Shown piece by piece: positions 1 through 8,222 of a DNA stretch of 42,896 nucleotides (positions within the stretch are counted from its first letter, which is position 1; each line of letters begins with the position of its first letter). The stretch comes from MED-G116 sp038107835 (GTDB taxonomy: Bacteria > Pseudomonadota > Alphaproteobacteria > Puniceispirillales > Puniceispirillaceae). Under the pieces are notes generated by a model. It was not told where the DNA came from and did not search any database. It was given only the letters and a program-made list of their open reading frames with translations. The position numbers and the translations under genes were made by a program. The stretch is from the NCBI GenBank assembly GCA_038107835.1, contig JAYNHH010000021.1, forward strand, positions 1 through 42,896, given 5' to 3'.

Positions 1-158
1 TTGTGAATATCGTCGGTGCTGACCGGCTGATTGCCGGTTCAGATTGTGGGTTCGGAACCTTCGCTGGGTTTGGCGCAGTTGATCCGGATATTGCCTACGC
101 CAAGCTTGCCTCGCTAGCCGAGGGGACAAATCTGGCGTCAAGTCGTCTCGTTAAGTGA
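1..158 (+). CDS. MetE-like (cobalamin-independent methionine synthase family) protein, C-terminal end only
   Basis: Partial gene entering from the left edge. Reading from base 3 gives 51 codons and a TGA stop at 156-158. The visible residues include a GSDCGFGTFAG stretch followed by a conserved-looking AKLASLAEG helix. This is the usual C-terminal zinc-cysteine region of the MetE/UROD-like barrel family, where the Cys in DCGFG is a zinc ligand. Such short stand-alone MetE-like proteins are often found in catabolic loci and need not make methionine; the substrate cannot be read from this fragment. It ends 55 bases before the cupin gene and is probably in the same operon. The family call rests on one motif. 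Confidence 0.6.
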   Translation, partial: VNIVGADRLIAGSDCGFGTFAGFGAVDPDIAYAKLASLAEGTNLASSRLVK

Positions 159-213
159 TGGGACATTGGCAGGTGTAGGCTGATTGGTTGGTTTGAGGAA
201 AGAGACAAGAGTG

Positions 214-1182
214 ATGACCCTAGAGGAAATGGAACAGAATATTGTCCGCCGTGGTGCATTGATGCCTTGCAGGACAGCCTTTATTGATGCGCACACACCC
301 GGCAGCAATCAAAAGGAGAATTTCACCATCATTGGTGGGGGCGTGTCTGAAAGTGCGGATCAGCACGTTCACATTAGTGAGGCAATTGGGTTTAATATTG
401 GCGCTGCTGGCCAGCCTCCAAAATGCCACAATAGCCTGCATTCGCATCGCACGGCTGAGGTCTTTTTCGTGCAGTCGGGAAGGTGGCGGTTCTTTTGGGG
501 GCAAAACGGTAATGCTGGCGAGGTTGTTCTGGAGGAAGGAGATATTTTCAATATACCCACGGGCATCTTTCGTGGCTTTGAGAATATTGGCACCGATTAT
601 GGTCTGATCATGGCCATTCTGGGTGGGGATGATGCTGGAGGTGGTGTGATTTGGGCGCCACAGGTAATTACCGATGCTGCCGAACATGGGCTAGTTCTGG
701 GACAGAATGGCAAGCTTTATGACAGCAAAAAAGGTGAGGTTTTACCCAAAGAAATTGGTCCAATGCCGCTTCTGACTGAAAAGGAGCTTGAGCTTTTTGG
801 AGAGCCGTCAACCGGTGATGTGGTGCCATATTATGTGGCACGATATTGGGACCTGATGGCGCTGGCTGACCGCCAGCCTGCAAAGGTAATCGGGCCAGAT
901 GCAATATTGCGTGACCGACCGGGATTCGAGGTTGATTTTGTCACCCGGGGCTCGCTTGACGAAGCCACAGACAGTTATGATCGACCTATGGTTCTGATGC
1001 CTGCGCGTGGGCATTGGAAATTGAGCTGGAGTAGCGGTGAGACAATCCTGAATTCTGGTGACACGTGTCTTTTGCCGGCCGGCCTTGTCCATTCACTTGT
1101 GCCGTCAATGACCGGTGAGGTTAGCTTGTACAGGGTTTGGAATACTGATGATCCAGCCGGTCCAACGATGAAACTGCACTAG
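214..1182 (+). CDS. double-cupin domain protein, possible dioxygenase or isomerase
   Basis: 322 residues. The ATG at 214 is chosen because GAGGAAAG lies about 12 bases upstream; an in-frame TTG at 184 lacks such a site. Two cupin domains are visible. The first (about 70-130) has H76, H78 and E82 as likely metal ligands. Its second motif reads G-x5-P-x-G-x2-R, so the usual His is Arg. The second domain (about 260-315) keeps PAGLVH. The layout recalls homogentisate- or gentisate-dioxygenase-like bicupins, but no specific substrate is supported. It is followed 107 bases later by an RraA-family gene and then by a sugar-isomerase-like barrel, so a small catabolic operon acting on an organic acid or aromatic-derived compound is likely. 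Function is inferred only at family level. Confidence 0.6.
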   Translation: MTLEEMEQNIVRRGALMPCRTAFIDAHTPGSNQKENFTIIGGGVSESADQHVHISEAIGFNIGAAGQPPKCHNSLHSHRTAEVFFVQSGRWRFFWGQNGNAGEVVLEEGDIFNIPTGIFRGFENIGTDYGLIMAILGGDDAGGGVIWAPQVITDAAEHGLVLGQNGKLYDSKKGEVLPKEIGPMPLLTEKELELFGEPSTGDVVPYYVARYWDLMALADRQPAKVIGPDAILRDRPGFEVDFVTRGSLDEATDSYDRPMVLMPARGHWKLSWSSGETILNSGDTCLLPAGLVHSLVPSMTGEVSLYRVWNTDDPAGPTMKLH

Positions 1183-1289
1183 GTGGGTGATCTGCTGTTG
1201 GCCTGTCAATGGAGGCGTTTGACAGTGATTGCCGACGCGGACACCTTCCGACATTGGAACAACTTGAATCGATCAACGAGGCGGTAAAA

Positions 1290-2000
1290 ATGGCTAATTT
1301 CATAATTCCAGATGATCTTCTAGACCTGCTGCGAAAGATGGACACACCAACCGTTTGCAATGCTATTGAAGTAGCGCAAGGTAAACGCGGTTTCAACCGC
1401 TTTACTAGGGGCACGATGCAGCACTGCAAGCCGGGCGATCCGGCCATTGTGGGCTTTGCCCGGACGGCAAAAATTTCGGGGTTGGCACCGGCAAATGAAC
1501 CAGCTGATGTAGTCCGGTCCCGTCGGATGGATTACTTTCGGGCAATGGCTGGTGGCGCGTCGCCGTCGGCCGCGGTTATCGAGGATGTCGATTATCCAAA
1601 CTGTATTGCCGGCTGGTGGGGTGAGGTGCATGTCGCTGTCCACCGAGGGCTGGGCCTTGCAGGTGCGGTGACGAATGGAGTTATGCGTGATCTTGACGTA
1701 ATGGATGATGGATTTCCGGTTTTGGCTGGCTCGATTGGACCAAGCCACGGATTTGTTCATGTTGTTGAAATTGGCACTCCAGTCAATATTAAGGGAATGC
1801 GGATCGCACAAGATGAGTTGATCCATGCAGATCGCCATGGTGCCGTCGTCATTCCTGCCGAGGTCATTCCGGAACTTGGTTCGTCAATCCGTTCTGTGAT
1901 AGCCAGTGAGTCGATTATCCTTGGCCCGGCACGGGAACCTGGTTTTGACATCCACAAGCTGGAAAAAGCCTGGGCGGAATTTGAGGCGGCGAGAACTTAA
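1290..2000 (+). CDS. RraA-family protein (4-hydroxy-4-methyl-2-oxoglutarate aldolase/decarboxylase-like)
   Basis: 236 residues. The ATG at 1290 follows GAGGCGG at 1279-1285; an earlier ATG at 1209 would add an unconserved-looking tail. The segment with GAVTNG followed by R133-D134 matches the RraA/HMG-aldolase active-site region, in which the Arg and Asp help bind the divalent metal and pyruvate enolate. Family members either cleave 4-hydroxy-2-oxo acids to pyruvate, decarboxylate oxaloacetate, or (RraA proper) inhibit RNase E. The neighbouring cupin and hydroxypyruvate-isomerase-like genes favour a catabolic enzyme over an RNase inhibitor. The next gene begins only 4 bases after the stop, so they are surely co-transcribed. 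Confidence 0.7.
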   Translation: MANFIIPDDLLDLLRKMDTPTVCNAIEVAQGKRGFNRFTRGTMQHCKPGDPAIVGFARTAKISGLAPANEPADVVRSRRMDYFRAMAGGASPSAAVIEDVDYPNCIAGWWGEVHVAVHRGLGLAGAVTNGVMRDLDVMDDGFPVLAGSIGPSHGFVHVVEIGTPVNIKGMRIAQDELIHADRHGAVVIPAEVIPELGSSIRSVIASESIILGPAREPGFDIHKLEKAWAEFEAART

Positions 2001-2004
2001 TTGC

Positions 2005-2784
2005 ATGGCGAGGTTTTCCGCCAATCTTGGTTTTCTGTGGACTGACCTTCTCCTGGTTGAGGCCATCCATGCGGCAAAGGCGGCTGGATTTCATGCGGTC
2101 GAATGCCACTGGCCCTATGACGTGCCAGCTGGATCTTTGGCGAGGGCTTTGAATGAGGCGAGCCTGCCAATGATTAGCTTAAATACAGCCCCCGGTGATT
2201 TATCAAAGTCAGAATTTGGTCTGGCGGCGCTACCCAAACGCCGGGAAGAGGCAAGGGCAGCCATCGATCAGGCAATAGCCTATGGTGCAGAAATAAGAAC
2301 GCAGGCAGTTCATGTGATGGCAGGGGTAACAAATGCAGAAACCGCGCATGATGTCTATCTTGATAATCTCAGATATGCTTGCAGGATGGCAGAGCCTTAC
2401 GACATCACGATTTTAATTGAGCCGCTCAACCAGCATGATGTCCCTGGCTATTTCCTTGCTGATACCAAACAGGCATCAGATGTCATCACTGAAATTGCCG
2501 TTCCCAATCTGAAACTTTTGTTCGACTGCTATCATGTTGGGAGCACAGAAGGGGATATAGAAAACCGTTTCCGCGAACTTCAGCCGCTGATAGGACATGT
2601 CCAGTTTGCCTCGATCCCGGATCGGGGGCCACCAAATGACGGGCAGATTGATTTTCCCTCATTTTTTGCCATGCTTGATAATCTTGGCTGGAGCAGGCCA
2701 CTCGGTGCAGAATATAGACCTGTTGGCGCGACAGATGCCTCACTCGGTTGGCTTGCAGACCTCAGATATGGTGCGTCCAGATAA
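2005..2784 (+). CDS. hydroxypyruvate isomerase-like TIM-barrel protein
   Basis: 259 residues, starting at the ATG 4 bases after the RraA-family stop. The sequence fits the AP-endonuclease-2 TIM-barrel family. IEPLNQHDVPGYFL near 138-151 and GAEYRP near 235-240 carry the two glutamates (E139, E236) that act as general acid/base in Hyi and OtnI. LFDCYH near 172-177 provides the expected metal-side Asp and His. Hyi interconverts hydroxypyruvate and tartronate semialdehyde; OtnI isomerises 2-oxo-tetronates. With an RraA-type aldolase next door, a four-carbon or keto-acid route is plausible, but the true substrate is open. It is the last gene of the first operon. Confidence 0.75.
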   Translation: MARFSANLGFLWTDLLLVEAIHAAKAAGFHAVECHWPYDVPAGSLARALNEASLPMISLNTAPGDLSKSEFGLAALPKRREEARAAIDQAIAYGAEIRTQAVHVMAGVTNAETAHDVYLDNLRYACRMAEPYDITILIEPLNQHDVPGYFLADTKQASDVITEIAVPNLKLLFDCYHVGSTEGDIENRFRELQPLIGHVQFASIPDRGPPNDGQIDFPSFFAMLDNLGWSRPLGAEYRPVGATDASLGWLADLRYGASR

Positions 2785-2908
2785 TGCGCGTTTGAGTCGG
2801 CTATGTAATGTTTCCTAGTTGCTATGTATCAATTTTTTGACTGACATTTGGAACGGTATGAAAGATGCATATTTCTGCGACGTATCAACTCAATGACCCG
2901 GCGGTGAG

Positions 2909-3307
2909 ATGAAAGATTTCGTTCTTGTTTTGGTACTGGCCACCAGCTTTGTTGTCATCGGACTGGGTGGCTGGTGGATTGTGCAAAGTGGCATTTTAAA
3001 GCCAAAGCCCAAGCCGATGATTCAGGCAACCATCATGCTGGACAATCAGTGCGAGCTTCTGGATGAGGTCTTTGTTGTCTCTGCGCCACAGCTTGGAAGG
3101 ACTGCACCCTTTTACAACAAGAAGGCGATGATCAGATTGCCCGAGGGAACTTTGCTGCAGCTTGCGACAAGCTCGCTCTACCCCGACGTCGCCTATGACG
3201 GCATCCCACAGGCGATCATGCCTGAAATGAAAATGACTGCCGATTGTTCACTTTCCCCCCGTCTCGAGGGTATTTTCGGTTCAATGCGGGAAACGTTTAA
3301 CAAATGA
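2909..3307 (+). CDS. hypothetical single-pass membrane protein
   Basis: 132 residues. The ATG follows a GGCGGTGAG ribosome-binding stretch. Residues 4-27 form one strongly hydrophobic segment, followed by a KPKPKP basic-proline linker and a soluble domain of about 95 residues with two cysteines (in DNQCE and TADCS) that could form a periplasmic disulfide. I do not recognise the family. It stands alone between the RraA/Hyi operon, 124 bases upstream, and the converging xylA gene. The likely topology is N-in with the C-terminal domain outside the inner membrane. Confidence 0.6.
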   Translation: MKDFVLVLVLATSFVVIGLGGWWIVQSGILKPKPKPMIQATIMLDNQCELLDEVFVVSAPQLGRTAPFYNKKAMIRLPEGTLLQLATSSLYPDVAYDGIPQAIMPEMKMTADCSLSPRLEGIFGSMRETFNK

Positions 3308-3319
3308 GTCCGGGATCAC

Positions 3320-3341
3320 GGGCGGTTACCCTTTTCCGCCC
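3320..3341. terminator. weak inverted repeat between converging genes
   Basis: GGGCGG at 3320-3325 pairs with CCGCCC at 3336-3341 around a 10-base loop, placed exactly between two converging genes (stops at 3307 and 3347). A long T-run is missing on both strands, so bidirectional termination is only a suggestion from position. Confidence 0.3.
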
Positions 3342-3346
3342 ATGAC

Positions 3347-4672
3347 CTAAACAAAACGGTTAACGATATTTTCCAGAACCTCCTGTTTGCCGGAGACCGG
3401 CTGTGGGTTGATATGTTCATCAAGCACCTTGGCGGCAAGGCTTTCGAGATCGTGTCCACCATCCATGATCGCGCCGCCAAATTCACCTTCCCATCCCGCA
3501 TAGCGGGCAATCAGATTTTCCTGCAAACTGCCGTCCTCCAGCATCGCCGCTGCTGCCTTGATGCCTCTGGCGCAGATGTCCATGGCACCAACATGTGCCA
3601 ACAGCAGATCATCCGGATCAATGGATTGGCGTCGCAGCTTTGCATCGAAATTGGTACCGCCGGTGGTGAAACCACCACCAGCGAGGATGTGGTAATAGGC
3701 CAGCGCAACTTCCGGTGCGTTATTGGGGAATTGATCGGTGTCCCACCCGGACTGATAGTCATTGCGGTTCATGTCAATTGACCCGAAAATTCCGAGTGCA
3801 TTGGCGACGGCCAGCTCATGCTCGAAGGAATGGCCGGCGAGGATGGCGTGGCCCTGTTCGATGTTGACCTTGATTTCCTCTTCCAGACCATAACGTTTCA
3901 GGAAGCCATAGACCGTACTGACATCGAAATCATACTGGTGTTTTGTGGGCTCTTGCGGTTTTGGTTCAATCAGGATCGTTCCCTCGAAACCAATCTTATA
4001 TTTATAATCCACGACCATCGTCATAAACCGTCCCATCTGGTCCAATTCATGATCAATCGCTGTGTTCAGCAGTGTTTCATATCCTTCACGACCGCCCCAC
4101 AACACATAATTTGCCCCACCGAGCTGTTTTGTTGCGTCAAGGCATGTCTTAACGGTGGCGGCGGCATAGGCAAAGATATCTGGATCAGGGTTGGTCGAGG
4201 CACCTGCCATGTATCGACGGTGGGAAAACAGATTTGCTGTTCCCCACAGCAGCTGTGTCCCGGTTTGCTCCATTTTCTGGGCAAAATAGTCGGTCATCTC
4301 CTGAAGATTTGCTGTGTTTTCAGCAAAATTCTCACCCTCGGGGCGCATATCCGCATCGTGAAAGCAAAAGAAGGGTGCGCCAAGCAGATGGAACATTTCA
4401 AAGGCAATATCGGCCTTGTGCTTTGCGGCATCCATCGCGCTGCCAGACCAGTTTTCGGGGAACCACGGTCGTTCAAAGGTTGCGCCACCAAAAGGGTCAT
4501 TGCCCGGCCAGACAAAATTATGCCAGTAACATACCGCAAATCTGAGGTGATCCTCCATGCGTTTGCCAAGCAAGATTTCATTGGGGTTATAGTGGTGGAA
4601 ACCGGCATTTGCCACGCCATCGGCGCCAATATAGGAAAAGGGTGTGTGTCTGTTAAAAAACTGTTCGTTCAT
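3347..4672 (-). CDS. xylA: xylose isomerase
   Basis: 441 residues, the normal class II XylA length. It converts D-xylose to D-xylulose in the cytoplasm, using two divalent metals. The catalytic motif FHDADMRPEG carries H105 and D108. Metal ligands E236, K238, E272, H275, D300, D311, D313 and D343 all sit in the expected motifs (IEPKPQ, NIEQGH, WDTDQFP, NFDAKLRRQS). The NIEQGH stretch differs from the NIEANH of enterobacterial enzymes but keeps the Glu and His. It lies 68 bases downstream of xylB, in the order xylB-xylA on the minus strand. No xylose-specific regulator or importer is visible nearby, so uptake may use the adjacent ABC importer or another locus. Confidence 0.97.
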   Translation of the reverse strand: MNEQFFNRHTPFSYIGADGVANAGFHHYNPNEILLGKRMEDHLRFAVCYWHNFVWPGNDPFGGATFERPWFPENWSGSAMDAAKHKADIAFEMFHLLGAPFFCFHDADMRPEGENFAENTANLQEMTDYFAQKMEQTGTQLLWGTANLFSHRRYMAGASTNPDPDIFAYAAATVKTCLDATKQLGGANYVLWGGREGYETLLNTAIDHELDQMGRFMTMVVDYKYKIGFEGTILIEPKPQEPTKHQYDFDVSTVYGFLKRYGLEEEIKVNIEQGHAILAGHSFEHELAVANALGIFGSIDMNRNDYQSGWDTDQFPNNAPEVALAYYHILAGGGFTTGGTNFDAKLRRQSIDPDDLLLAHVGAMDICARGIKAAAAMLEDGSLQENLIARYAGWEGEFGGAIMDGGHDLESLAAKVLDEHINPQPVSGKQEVLENIVNRFV

Positions 4673-4740
4673 CGTTGTTCCCTGCTGGATTTTTCAGGCT
4701 TGAAGCTGGATCGTCGGTTTATGGTTGCGCGGACCACCAC

Positions 4741-6198
4741 TCAGCATTTTGCCGCGTGATAGAGATCCCGCCACCGCATAATCGCCTCCTCATAGGCATC
4801 GGTCAGTGTTTTGTCGGGATCAATCTGCTCTGCCATGTCTGGCTTTTGCATGATTGCTGGCAGTTCTCCTGCCCCCAGATTACCTGCCGCCGCCTGGCCA
4901 AGGCGGGCAGCGCCAAGTGCGGCACCATAGTCACTGCCAGATGGAACCGTGATGGGGCATTGCGTTACGGCTGCAATAATTTGCAGCCATTGTCTGCTTC
5001 GCGCGCCGCCACCGGTTGCCAGCAATGACGATGGCCTTGCGCTTGCGCCCGCCAGAACATCAACTGCATCAGCCAGTGCAAAGGCTACGCCCTCTACAAC
5101 AGCTCGTGTCATCTCTCGGCGATCATGCGCGCGTGAAAGGCCAAAGAAAGCCCCCCTTGCCCCGGCGTCATTATGCGGTGTCCGTTCGCCGGACAAATAG
5201 GGATGAAACAGTACGGGTGATGGTCCAGTTTCACTGATCTCGAAATCATGCATCAATGCCGCGACGGTCTGACCGGTGATTTCAGCCAGCCAGTTCAGAC
5301 AGTCCGTTGCCGCCAGAATGACACCCATTTGATGCCATGTCCCGGGGATGGCATGGCAGAAGGCGTGAGCGCCATTTTCAGGTGCTGGAGAAAAGCTATC
5401 AGTAACAGCAAAAACAACGCCTGAGGTTCCAAGCGACAGAAACGCGTCGCCTGGCGCGGTAACGCCAAGTCCACAGGCCGCAGCCGCATTATCGCCAGCA
5501 CCGCCAGCAACCACCGGGGTACCCTCAATGCCCCAGCTTGTGGCAATGTCCCTGCGCAGCGTGCCGGAAATCTCACTACCCTCAACAAGGCGGGGCATCT
5601 GGTTACTATTCAGGCCACAGGCGCCAAGCAATTCATCCGACCAGCACCGCTGTGCAACATCCATCCATAAAGTGCCAGCTCCATCTGACATTTCAGCACA
5701 AAATTCGCCAGTCATTTGCAGGCGTATAAAATCCTTTGGCAGAAGGATTTTATTGATCTTCGCAAAAAGTTCCGGTTCATGCCGTTGCATCCAAACAGCT
5801 TTTGGTGCGGTAAAGCCAGGCATCACCGCGTTTCCTCCGATTTTTCGAAATGCAGGAAACCCGGAATCAAGCCCGTCTGCCTCGGCGGCGTTGCGTGTGT
5901 CATTCCACAAAATTGCGGGGCGCAAAACGCTGTCATTGGCATCCAGCGCAACCATGCCATGCATCTGACCGGAAAGCCCTATTCCCAGAACTTTAGCCAT
6001 TTGTCTGGGGTGCCTGTCTTGCAGACTTTGCACCGCCAGATCTACCGCCTGCCACCAATCTGCGGGATTTTGCTCTGACCAGCCGGCGTGTGGCCGCAGA
6101 ACATCGAGCGGTGCCGTATCATTGGCAACAACCGAACCGCCGTCATTAATAAGCAGGGCTTTCACGCCAGAGGTGCCAACATCAATTCCAAGATACAT
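4741..6198 (-). CDS. xylB: xylulokinase
   Basis: 485 residues, FGGY sugar kinase of normal length. It phosphorylates D-xylulose to xylulose 5-phosphate for the pentose phosphate pathway. The N-terminal phosphate-binding GIDVGTSGVK loop begins at residue 4. SGQMHG near 76-81 is the typical xylulokinase substrate motif, and D236 in GGAGDNAAAA is the catalytic base. The C-terminal ATP-binding GGGARS segment is present. It is the first gene of the xylB-xylA operon; its promoter must lie in the 220-base divergent gap shared with iolG. Other FGGY kinases are possible in principle, but the xylA neighbour makes the call firm. Confidence 0.95.
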   Translation of the reverse strand: MYLGIDVGTSGVKALLINDGGSVVANDTAPLDVLRPHAGWSEQNPADWWQAVDLAVQSLQDRHPRQMAKVLGIGLSGQMHGMVALDANDSVLRPAILWNDTRNAAEADGLDSGFPAFRKIGGNAVMPGFTAPKAVWMQRHEPELFAKINKILLPKDFIRLQMTGEFCAEMSDGAGTLWMDVAQRCWSDELLGACGLNSNQMPRLVEGSEISGTLRRDIATSWGIEGTPVVAGGAGDNAAAACGLGVTAPGDAFLSLGTSGVVFAVTDSFSPAPENGAHAFCHAIPGTWHQMGVILAATDCLNWLAEITGQTVAALMHDFEISETGPSPVLFHPYLSGERTPHNDAGARGAFFGLSRAHDRREMTRAVVEGVAFALADAVDVLAGASARPSSLLATGGGARSRQWLQIIAAVTQCPITVPSGSDYGAALGAARLGQAAAGNLGAGELPAIMQKPDMAEQIDPDKTLTDAYEEAIMRWRDLYHAAKC

Positions 6199-6362
6199 AT
6201 ACCCTGACCCCCCAACGCGATCTTGTTGCTGCTGAAACTGGCAGAGTGCTGCTCACCCCCAGAGAACATGACCCTATGGTGTTCAGGAATGAAAGACAAA
6301 TCAAGGCCAATGTCCCAGATGATTATGGTTTGACAAATGGCCGCTTTGCCAAGCACATATGC

Positions 6363-6388
6363 ATCAGGCGAGGTTAGCTCTGCCTGAT
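6363..6388. promoter_or_regulatory. hairpin/operator-like inverted repeat upstream of iolG
   Basis: ATCAGGC at 6363-6369 pairs with GCCTGAT at 6382-6388, and an inner GAG/CTC pair extends the stem with one bulged T around a 5-base loop. It lies about 30 bases upstream of the iolG start, in the divergent xylB/iolG gap (6199-6418). There is no T-run, so an operator or leader structure is more likely than a terminator. The rest of the gap holds no gene that I can support. Confidence 0.4.
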
Positions 6389-6418
6389 CAGATGATTGAC
6401 CCTTTTTGGGAGAGAACG

Positions 6419-7417
6419 GTGACAATAAATTTTGCGATTTTGGGTGCTGGACGAATCGGGCAGGTGCATGCGCGGGCGGTTGCTGGCAATGAAAATGCTG
6501 CTTTGCGGGCGGTTGCTGACCCCATGCCGGAGGCTGCTGATGCGATCGCTGGCCGCCATGGCTGTGACATCCGCACGATCAATGAAATTGCAGACAGCAG
6601 CGACATTGATGCTGTCGTGATTTGCACGCCAACCGATATGCATGCGGACCTGATCGAACAGTTTGCGCGCGCAAAGAAGGCAATTTTCTGTGAAAAACCG
6701 ATCGACCTTGACGCGGCGCGCGTTCGTGAATGCCTTGACGTTGTTGCGGCAGAAGATGGATTTCTGATGGTCGGTTTCAATCGCCGGTTTGATCCACACT
6801 TCATGGCGGTTCGCAAAGCCATTGATGAAGGCCAGATCGGCACTCCGGAAATGGCCATCATCACCTCGCGCGATCCCGGAGCCCCGCCAGCCGAATATAT
6901 TCAGCGTTCAGGCGGTATTTTCAGGGACATGACAATCCACGACTTTGACATGGCCATCTTTTTAATGGGTGAGATGCCTGAGACGGTTCAGGCAATCAGT
7001 TCTGTTCTGACAGACCCTGCGATTGAACCGCTTGGGGATTTTGACACGGCCTCGGTGATCATGAAAATGGCGTCGGGAAAACAGGTGACGATCACCAATT
7101 CACGCCGGGCAAGCTATGGTTATGACCAGCGGATTGAAGTACATGGCTCGCTTGGCATGGTTGCTGCGGAAAACCAGCGCCCTGTCGCAATCGAAATTGC
7201 CACGGCGAGCGGCTATACGCGCCCGCCGCTGCATGATTTTTTCATGACGCGTTACATTGATGCCTACGCCAATGAAATTGCCAGCTTCATCTCCTGCCTG
7301 ACAGATGGTTCGCCTGCCAATCCCACCGGCATTGATGGGCTGAACGCCCTGCTGCTCGCTGATGCAGCGGTTGAGTCCGTTCGCACGGGTGCGGCGGTCA
7401 GGGTGCAGGCGGGTTAG
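6419..7417 (+). CDS. iolG: inositol 2-dehydrogenase (Gfo/Idh/MocA family)
   Basis: 332 residues. GTG at 6419 is chosen because GGGAGAG lies 4 bases upstream and the Rossmann strand starts right after it; ATGs at 6359 and 6392 would add an unconserved tail. It oxidises myo-inositol (or a related cyclitol) to 2-keto-myo-inositol with NAD+. GAGRIGQVHA near 9-18 is the dinucleotide loop, K93 sits in CEKPID, and D170 and H174 sit in RDMTIHDFDM, the Lys/Asp/His triad of inositol dehydrogenases. It is transcribed away from xylB and ends 9 bases from the converging SDR gene. Identity as IolG rather than another family member is supported by the nearby iolC, iolD, iolB and iolE. Confidence 0.88.
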   Translation: MTINFAILGAGRIGQVHARAVAGNENAALRAVADPMPEAADAIAGRHGCDIRTINEIADSSDIDAVVICTPTDMHADLIEQFARAKKAIFCEKPIDLDAARVRECLDVVAAEDGFLMVGFNRRFDPHFMAVRKAIDEGQIGTPEMAIITSRDPGAPPAEYIQRSGGIFRDMTIHDFDMAIFLMGEMPETVQAISSVLTDPAIEPLGDFDTASVIMKMASGKQVTITNSRRASYGYDQRIEVHGSLGMVAAENQRPVAIEIATASGYTRPPLHDFFMTRYIDAYANEIASFISCLTDGSPANPTGIDGLNALLLADAAVESVRTGAAVRVQAG

Positions 7418-7426
7418 CTTGTCCGA

Positions 7427-8218
7427 TTATCCATTTTCAGCAAGTGCCCCGACGATTTGCTGATCATAGTCGATAATTGAGCCGGTAATGACACCTGAAT
7501 CCGGGCTGAGCAGCCACGCAATGAGGGGTGCCAGTTGATCTGGCTTTGCCAATTGACCCATCGGCATTGTCGCCTCTGCCATCTCCAGCCAATTGTCAGG
7601 CGCAGCATGATATGTTTTTTGGATCGCGTCCTCGGCGGGTGTATCCATCCATCCCGGTGCAACGCCATTGACCCGGATGCGGTTTTTGAGCAAAGCATTT
7701 GCCGCATTTTTGGTCAATGTCATCAGGCCACCTTTCGAGGCGGAGTAGGGAGCAAGGAAGCTCTGCCCGACATGCGCTGATGTTGACAGGATGTTGACTA
7801 TGCTGCCCGGACTTCCAGTTGCCTCCAGATGTTTTGCCACGCCTTGCATCAACAGGAATGGCCCGGTCAGATTGATTGCCATATGTTCATGCCATCTTGC
7901 GGGGCTGGTATCGAGGACTGATCCTCTGGTTGTGATGGCCGCGCAGTTAACCAGCGCATTGATCGTACCAAATCTGTCCAGCGCCCGTTCGATCAGGCGG
8001 TGGCAATCGCCCTCCTTGCCAACATCGCATGCGATAAAGTGACAAACCGCACCCAGTGCGGAAATCTCAGCTGCCGCAGCCTCGCCCTTTTTTGCGTCGC
8101 GTCCCGTGATGATGATCGCCGTACAGCCCTGCTGGGCCATCACCCTAGCCACGGCAAGGCCAAGACCCTGTGTGCCGCCTGAGATAATCGCCTGATTGCT
8201 GCTGTTGTCGGCCTGCAT
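7427..8218 (-). CDS. short-chain dehydrogenase/reductase
   Basis: 263 residues, classical SDR. The ATG at 8218 is preceded by a GTGGAG site that overlaps the stop of the upstream gene; an earlier ATG would lie inside that gene. The cofactor loop GGTQGLG is at 14-20, NCAA near 91-94, and the catalytic S145, Y158 and K162 are all present. It is the second gene of a tight two-gene minus-strand operon behind a Gfo/Idh oxidoreductase, and both flank the inositol importer. A role in oxidising or epimerising an inositol isomer or a keto intermediate is likely. The exact substrate cannot be told. Confidence 0.8.
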   Translation of the reverse strand: MQADNSSNQAIISGGTQGLGLAVARVMAQQGCTAIIITGRDAKKGEAAAAEISALGAVCHFIACDVGKEGDCHRLIERALDRFGTINALVNCAAITTRGSVLDTSPARWHEHMAINLTGPFLLMQGVAKHLEATGSPGSIVNILSTSAHVGQSFLAPYSASKGGLMTLTKNAANALLKNRIRVNGVAPGWMDTPAEDAIQKTYHAAPDNWLEMAEATMPMGQLAKPDQLAPLIAWLLSPDSGVITGSIIDYDQQIVGALAENG

Positions 8219-8222
8219 GGAT

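Noticed and set aside
3818..4759. 313-codon open frame on the plus strand opposite xylA
   Set aside because: xylA is complete with all metal ligands; the opposite frame shows no domain and a Cys/His-rich composition typical of antisense translation.
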